Assembly: GCF_012935715.1 (NCBI RefSeq)
Contig: NZ_CP052860.1
Span: forward strand, 4,340,001-4,404,000
Direction: 5' to 3'
Origin: Pseudomonas sp. ADAK13
Lineage (GTDB): Bacteria; Pseudomonadota; Gammaproteobacteria; Pseudomonadales; Pseudomonadaceae
DNA: 64,000 nt
Translations under genes and position numbers: made by a program
Shown: positions 60,193 to 64,000 of the stretch, in pieces
Layout: every line of letters starts with the position of its first letter
Numbering within the stretch: the first letter of the stretch is position 1
The notes under the pieces: generated by a model
The model's database searches: none
Told to the model about the DNA's origin: nothing
Seen by the model: the letters and a program-made list of their open reading frames with translations, nothing else

Positions 60193-60302
60193 TGTGGGAG
60201 CTGTCGAGCTTTAGCGAGGCTGCGATGGCGTCGGCACTGCCCACATTGCTGTTGCCTGAGCCACCGCTATCGCAGCCTCGCTAAAGCTCGACAGCTCCCA
60301 CA
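60193..60302. repeat. Single copy of the REP-like palindrome also found at 39.4-40.4 kb
   Basis: TGTGGGAGCTGTCGAGCTTT at 60193 and its complement ending at 60302 enclose a variable centre. The arms match those of the 194-bp tandem units, but without the ATTGGATTGGG spacer. It lies in the 240-base gap between the DCC gene and the MHS transporter. Confidence 0.75.
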
Positions 60303-60335
60303 GGGGATGTTTGTTGTCTTGGGTATTGTGTTTAC

Positions 60336-61673
60336 TTAACGCGACAAGACTGCCGCTGCGCCTTTTTCCTCGGTGCCCACCTCATGCAGCGATATCCGCG
60401 ACGTCTCCGGCAACGCCAACCCGCCCGCCAATGCCAGCAACGCCACCGCAATCAGGTAAAACGCCGGTGACAGGTTGCTGCCCGTGGTACTGATCAACCA
60501 CGTTGCCATCAACGGCGCCGTACCGCCGAAGATCGTGTAAGCCATGTTGTAAGTAATCGCCGAAGCCGTATACCGCGTGCGGGTCGGAAAGGTCTCCGAC
60601 AGCAACGCCGCCGTGACCACCCCACACAGCACCGCGCCCACCGCCAGCAACATCACCCCGACCACAGACGCCGCGAACGAGCCGGAGCTGGCCATCAGGA
60701 ACGACGGATAGACCACCACGATCAACAACACACACGCCGTCATCACAGTGACCCGACGGCCCACCCGATCCGAATACAACCCCGCCAGCGGGCAAATCGC
60801 CGCTGCGAAAATCAGCGCAATCAGCGACACCAGCAACGCCATCGCCCGGCTCAAACCACCGGCCACTTGCAGGTACGTCGCGAAGTAGGTGGTGAACATA
60901 TAAAACGACAGCGCCGTGAGCGACACAAAAGCGCCCAGGCAGCAGATCGCCGCACCATGGTTGCGCAGGGTTTCCTTGAGCGGGGAGTGCGCGACCGCGT
61001 GTTCCTGCTTCACCGCCTGGAAAGCCGGCGTCTCATCCAGCTTCCAGCGCAGGTAAAGCCCCACCAGGCCCAGCGGTGCGGCGATCAGGAACGGCAAACG
61101 CCAGCCCCAACTGCCCATCGCCTCGGCCGACAACGACGCTTCCAGCGCATAAGCCACCACGGCCGCTGCGGCGAAGGCAGAGAAGGTCGACACCGGCACA
61201 AAGCTGCCGTACCAGGCGCGTTTGTCACTCGGCGCGTGCTCCATCAGATACGCACAGGCGCCCGCGTATTCACCGCCGGCGGAGAAGCCCTGGGCGCAGC
61301 GGATCAGCGACAACAGAATCGGCGCCGCCACGCCGATGGCGGCGTAGGTGGGCAGCAGGCCGATCAGCGTGGTGGCGCCGGCCATCAGCAAGATCGTCAT
61401 GGCCAGCGTGCGTTTGCGCCCGATCCGGTCGCCGAGCATGCCGAAGAAAATCCCGCCCAGAGGCCGGAACGCAAAGGCCACCGCGAATACCGCGAAGGTC
61501 TTGAGCAGCGCCGCGCTGGCGTCGCCGCTGGGGAAGAACTGTTGGGCAATGGTGGTCGCGAGGAAGCCATAGACAGCGAAGTCGAACCACTCGACGAAGT
61601 TACCGATGCCGGCGGCGATGATCACGCGTCGCAGGGTTTGGGGGCTGACCTGTTCGGTGGAGGGGCTCGTCAT
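60336..61673 (-). CDS. MHS-family MFS transporter (alpha-ketoglutarate/citrate permease type)
   Basis: 445 residues. GIGNFVEWFDFAVYGFLATT in TM1, FGMLGDRIGRKRTLAMTI in the loop, and RCAQGFSAGGEYAGACAYLMEH in TM4 are diagnostic of the metabolite:H+ symporter (MHS) family with KgtP, CitA and ShiA. No C-terminal coiled coil is present, which separates it from ProP. It would import an organic acid or similar compound. It stands alone. Confidence 0.9.
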   Translation of the reverse strand: MTSPSTEQVSPQTLRRVIIAAGIGNFVEWFDFAVYGFLATTIAQQFFPSGDASAALLKTFAVFAVAFAFRPLGGIFFGMLGDRIGRKRTLAMTILLMAGATTLIGLLPTYAAIGVAAPILLSLIRCAQGFSAGGEYAGACAYLMEHAPSDKRAWYGSFVPVSTFSAFAAAAVVAYALEASLSAEAMGSWGWRLPFLIAAPLGLVGLYLRWKLDETPAFQAVKQEHAVAHSPLKETLRNHGAAICCLGAFVSLTALSFYMFTTYFATYLQVAGGLSRAMALLVSLIALIFAAAICPLAGLYSDRVGRRVTVMTACVLLIVVVYPSFLMASSGSFAASVVGVMLLAVGAVLCGVVTAALLSETFPTRTRYTASAITYNMAYTIFGGTAPLMATWLISTTGSNLSPAFYLIAVALLALAGGLALPETSRISLHEVGTEEKGAAAVLSR

Positions 61674-61916
61674 GGGGGAAGGCCTCGGCGGTGGTAGGGG
61701 GATGATTGATTATCGGGGGCAGGGGTTGGGCGGCGGGGCTCAAAAGAGTCGTCCGCGTAGTCAGTAGCGACTTGGCGGGTGTGGAGTACGCAGGAATTGG
61801 GCCAGGTAATGCGCGGGGGACTGTCGACGGGCGGCGCGGGTAACCCGCGGTTCAGCCTTGGTATTACTCAACCCGGCCCCATAACTAGGGCTGTATCCAT
61901 CCAGGGGAAGAACACC

Positions 61917-62423
61917 ATGACCAACCACACCGAAACCGCCATCCTCGCCGGCGGCTGCTTCTGGGGCATGCAAGACCTGTTGCGACGCTACCCCGGCGTG
62001 CTGCAAACGCGCGTCGGCTACACCGGCGGCGACGTGCCGAATGCCACCTACCGCAACCACGGCAACCACGCCGAAGCCATCGAGATCGTCTTCGACCCGG
62101 CGGTGATCACCTATCGGCAGATTCTTGAGTTCTTTTTCCAGATTCACGACCCGAGCACGCCCAACCGCCAGGGCAACGACCTGGGGCCGAGCTACCGGTC
62201 GGCGATTTATTACCTGAGCGAACAGCAGCGCGACGTGGCGCAAGACACCGCGGCGGATGTGGATGCTTCAACGCTGTGGCCAGGCCGGGTGGTGACCGAG
62301 ATCGAACCGGCGGGGCCGTTCTGGGAGGCGGAGCCGGAGCATCAGGATTACCTGGAGCGGATTCCCAACGGCTACACCTGCCACTTTATTCGACCGAACT
62401 GGAAGCTGCCGAAACGCGGTTAA
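61917..62423 (+). CDS. msrA: Peptide-methionine (S)-S-oxide reductase MsrA
   Basis: 168 residues from ATG 61917 with GGGGAAG upstream. The catalytic motif GGCFWG (Cys14) is at the N-terminus, followed by the conserved [21 protein letters not shown] stretch, with [21 protein letters not shown] in the middle. It reduces methionine-S-sulfoxide in proteins. Only one Cys is seen in the conserved motif and no resolving C-terminal Cys pair, so a thioredoxin-direct mechanism or a reducing partner is likely. Confidence 0.93.
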   Translation: MTNHTETAILAGGCFWGMQDLLRRYPGVLQTRVGYTGGDVPNATYRNHGNHAEAIEIVFDPAVITYRQILEFFFQIHDPSTPNRQGNDLGPSYRSAIYYLSEQQRDVAQDTAADVDASTLWPGRVVTEIEPAGPFWEAEPEHQDYLERIPNGYTCHFIRPNWKLPKRG

Positions 62424-62494
62424 AACTGTGGGGGCGGGGGTACCTGATGAACACAGGTATCTACGCAACTCTTGCAAGCTGACACAAAACCCCT

Positions 62495-62790
62495 TTGTGG
62501 TGAGCGGACTGTGGTGAGTGGACTGTGGTGAGCTGGACTGTGGTGAGCGGGCTTGCCCCGCGCTGGGCTGCGAAGCGGCCCTAAAACCAACCACCGCATG
62601 GTGCCTGACACTCTGTGGTGGCCTTATTGGGGCCGCTTCGCAGCCCAGCGCGGGGCAAGCCCGCTCACCACAGGCCTGCTCACCACAGGCCGCTCACCAC
62701 AGGTCCGCTCACCACAGGCCTGCTCACCACAGGTCCGCTCACCACAGGCCTGCTCACCACAGCCCGCTCACCACAGGGAGGGCACCATAC
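62495..62790. repeat. REP-like array of short CTCACCACAG units around a long palindrome
   Basis: TGTGGTGAG-type units repeat four times at about 62498-62551 and their complement (CTCACCACAG, 14-15 base period) repeats eight times at about 62664-62776. Between them GCTTGCCCCGCGCTGGGCTGCG... and its complement form a long palindrome. No gene is seen in the 370 bases between msrA and the cytochrome c gene, which are convergent, so the array is probably a bidirectional terminator. Confidence 0.8.
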
Positions 62791-62793
62791 CCC

Positions 62794-63999
62794 TCAACGC
62801 ATCTGCAGAATGATCGGGCTGCTGCTCGCCGGGCCCGTGTGCTCACGCAACTTGCCCACCGCCTTCGCATCCACCGCTCCGCCCTGATTGCCCCAGGTGC
62901 CGCGCACAAACGTCAGCACTTCGGCAATCTCCTGGTCCGACAACTGCTCCCGGAATGCCGGCATGCGATAAGCATCCGCCACATTGGCCGCCACCACGCG
63001 CTGCGAGCCGTTGAGGGTGATGTTGATCGCCGAAGCATTCTCCTTGGCCAGCGCCGAGGTGGCACCCGCCAGCGGCGGCATCCAGTCCGGTTGCCCTTTG
63101 CCTTCCAACCCGTGGCACGAGGCGCAGCGGGTCACGTAGGTATGGGCGCCCGGGACATCCAGACGTGCCGCAGCCGACACAGCCTGATACTGCCAGGCCG
63201 CCCCATCACGCTGCTCGTCCCCCGGCAACGACCTGAGATAGCGCGCAATCGCGGCCAGGTCATCGTCGCTCATGAACTGCGTGGAGTTGTTGAACGCCTC
63301 GGTCATCGAGCCATAAACCACCGCATGTTTATTGCGACCGGTCTTCAGGAACTGCACCACTTCCGGCTCGGTCCAGCGCCCCAGGCCGGTGTTGTGATCG
63401 TCCCGCAGGCTTGGTGCGTACCAACCATCCAGCAAGGCACCGGCCAGGAACGGCTTGCCGCTTTCATCCAGCGCCTTCTCGTTAAAGGCCAGGCCCCGCG
63501 GCGTGTGGCAACTGCCGCAATGCCCCGGGCCCTGCACGATGTAGGCGCCACGGTTCCACAGCTCATCCTTGCCAGCCTTGGCGACGTACGGCTGGCTGTC
63601 GGTAAACACGCCATTCCACAGCGCGATGGGCCAACGCATATTCAGCGGCCACGGGATCGAACTCGGCTCATTGGCCTGCCGCACCGGCGCCACGCCCTTC
63701 ATGAAGAACGCGTACAACGCCTTCACATCATCGTCGCTGAGCTTGGCATAAGACGGATACGGCATCGCCGGGTACAGCCGACGCCCACCCGGCGCGACAC
63801 CGTGGCGCACCGCGCGGTCGAAGTCCGCGAGGCTGTAGCGGCCGATACCGGTTTCCGGGTCTGGCGTCACGTTGGTGGCATGGATCGCCCCCAGCGGCGT
63901 GGCCATCTCCAGGCCTCCGGCAAAGGGCGCGCCGTTGGGCACGCTATGGCAGGCCACACAGTCGCTGACCCGGGCGACGTACTCGCCTCGGGCGACCAG
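62794..63999 (-). CDS. Triheme cytochrome c (alcohol/gluconate dehydrogenase subunit type), 5' end outside window
   Basis: 401 residues visible; the N-terminus and signal peptide lie beyond base 64000. Three haem c motifs are present: CVACH near 63950, CGSCH near 63510 and CASCH near 63118, each followed by a distal Met in the family (YPAMPYPSYAKL, and later MPAFREQLSDQEIAEVL). This matches the membrane-bound cytochrome subunit of PQQ alcohol dehydrogenases or flavin gluconate/sorbitol dehydrogenases, passing electrons from the periplasmic enzyme to ubiquinone. The partner dehydrogenase would be upstream of the window. Confidence 0.9.
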   Translation of the reverse strand: MVARGEYVARVSDCVACHSVPNGAPFAGGLEMATPLGAIHATNVTPDPETGIGRYSLADFDRAVRHGVAPGGRRLYPAMPYPSYAKLSDDDVKALYAFFMKGVAPVRQANEPSSIPWPLNMRWPIALWNGVFTDSQPYVAKAGKDELWNRGAYIVQGPGHCGSCHTPRGLAFNEKALDESGKPFLAGALLDGWYAPSLRDDHNTGLGRWTEPEVVQFLKTGRNKHAVVYGSMTEAFNNSTQFMSDDDLAAIARYLRSLPGDEQRDGAAWQYQAVSAAARLDVPGAHTYVTRCASCHGLEGKGQPDWMPPLAGATSALAKENASAINITLNGSQRVVAANVADAYRMPAFREQLSDQEIAEVLTFVRGTWGNQGGAVDAKAVGKLREHTGPASSSPIILQMR

Positions 64000-64000
64000 C

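Noticed and set aside
1..64000. tRNA or rRNA genes
   Set aside because: No cloverleaf-like segment with a T-loop GGTTCGA-type box in a suitable setting was noticed in the intergenic regions.

Overview
The window is high-GC chromosomal DNA from a Pseudomonas, most likely of the P. fluorescens group. That assignment rests on gene families, on GC-rich codon use and on the abundance of Pseudomonas-type REP/palindromic repeats; no rRNA or other marker gene is present. I see no tRNA, rRNA, CRISPR array, intact insertion sequence or phage. Most of the DNA is accessory: transporters, their local regulators and small catabolic modules.

Layout. 1-2.2 kb: end of a polyamine-type ABC binding protein followed by a Tat-exported agmatine deiminase. 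2.2-8.2 kb: mug glycosylase, then a TetR gene facing an EmrAB-OprM-like tripartite pump and an aldo/keto reductase. 8.2-9.1 kb: a large inverted repeat between convergent genes. 9.1-16.4 kb: MarR facing an RND pump operon (RND, adaptor, outer membrane factor) and a YghU-type glutathione enzyme. 16.4-25.1 kb: a catabolic block (GltP-like symporter, aminotransferase, RraA-like aldolase, three similar LysR regulators, MFS importer, D-2-hydroxyacid dehydrogenase). 25.1-29.5 kb: a truncated hydrolase, LysR, a TetR/MFS pair, a fimbrial-like protein and DUF3144. 29.5-36.9 kb: sorbosone-dehydrogenase-like lipoprotein plus DUF2231, ProP, bestrophin, GNAT, TrmK, and an AKR/TetR pair. 36.9-39.4 kb: two lipoproteins, a secreted DRGH nuclease, a DUF1289 mini-gene and a conserved hypothetical. 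39.4-40.4 kb: five copies of a 194-bp repeat unit. 40.4-50.6 kb: a MarR-headed efflux/hydrolase operon and several regulator/transporter pairs. 50.6-53.3 kb: a LysE-PanB-MaoC operon facing an Lrp gene. 53.5-55.6 kb: MesX-MesD, a folate-independent methionine synthase pair, with a MetR-like site upstream. 55.6-58.7 kb: a two-gene operon of a beta-lactamase-fold hydrolase (Cys in place of Ser in SxxK) and a fatty acid desaturase, facing a serine-recombinase homologue that lacks its catalytic arginines. 58.7-64 kb: GNAT, DCC protein, MHS transporter, MsrA, a REP array and a triheme cytochrome c that runs off the end.

Recurring architecture: one regulator transcribed away from a transporter or enzyme, with a visible palindrome or paired half-sites between them (9.6, 27.4, 36.2, 43.0, 47.4 and 58.1 kb). 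The best candidate for something undescribed is the 55.6-58.7 kb locus. There a resolvase that appears catalytically dead, with two 12-bp direct repeats spaced 21 bp apart in front of its own start codon, may act as the regulator of a lipid-modifying desaturase/hydrolase operon. All functions are read from sequence motifs and remembered family features; no database search was run.
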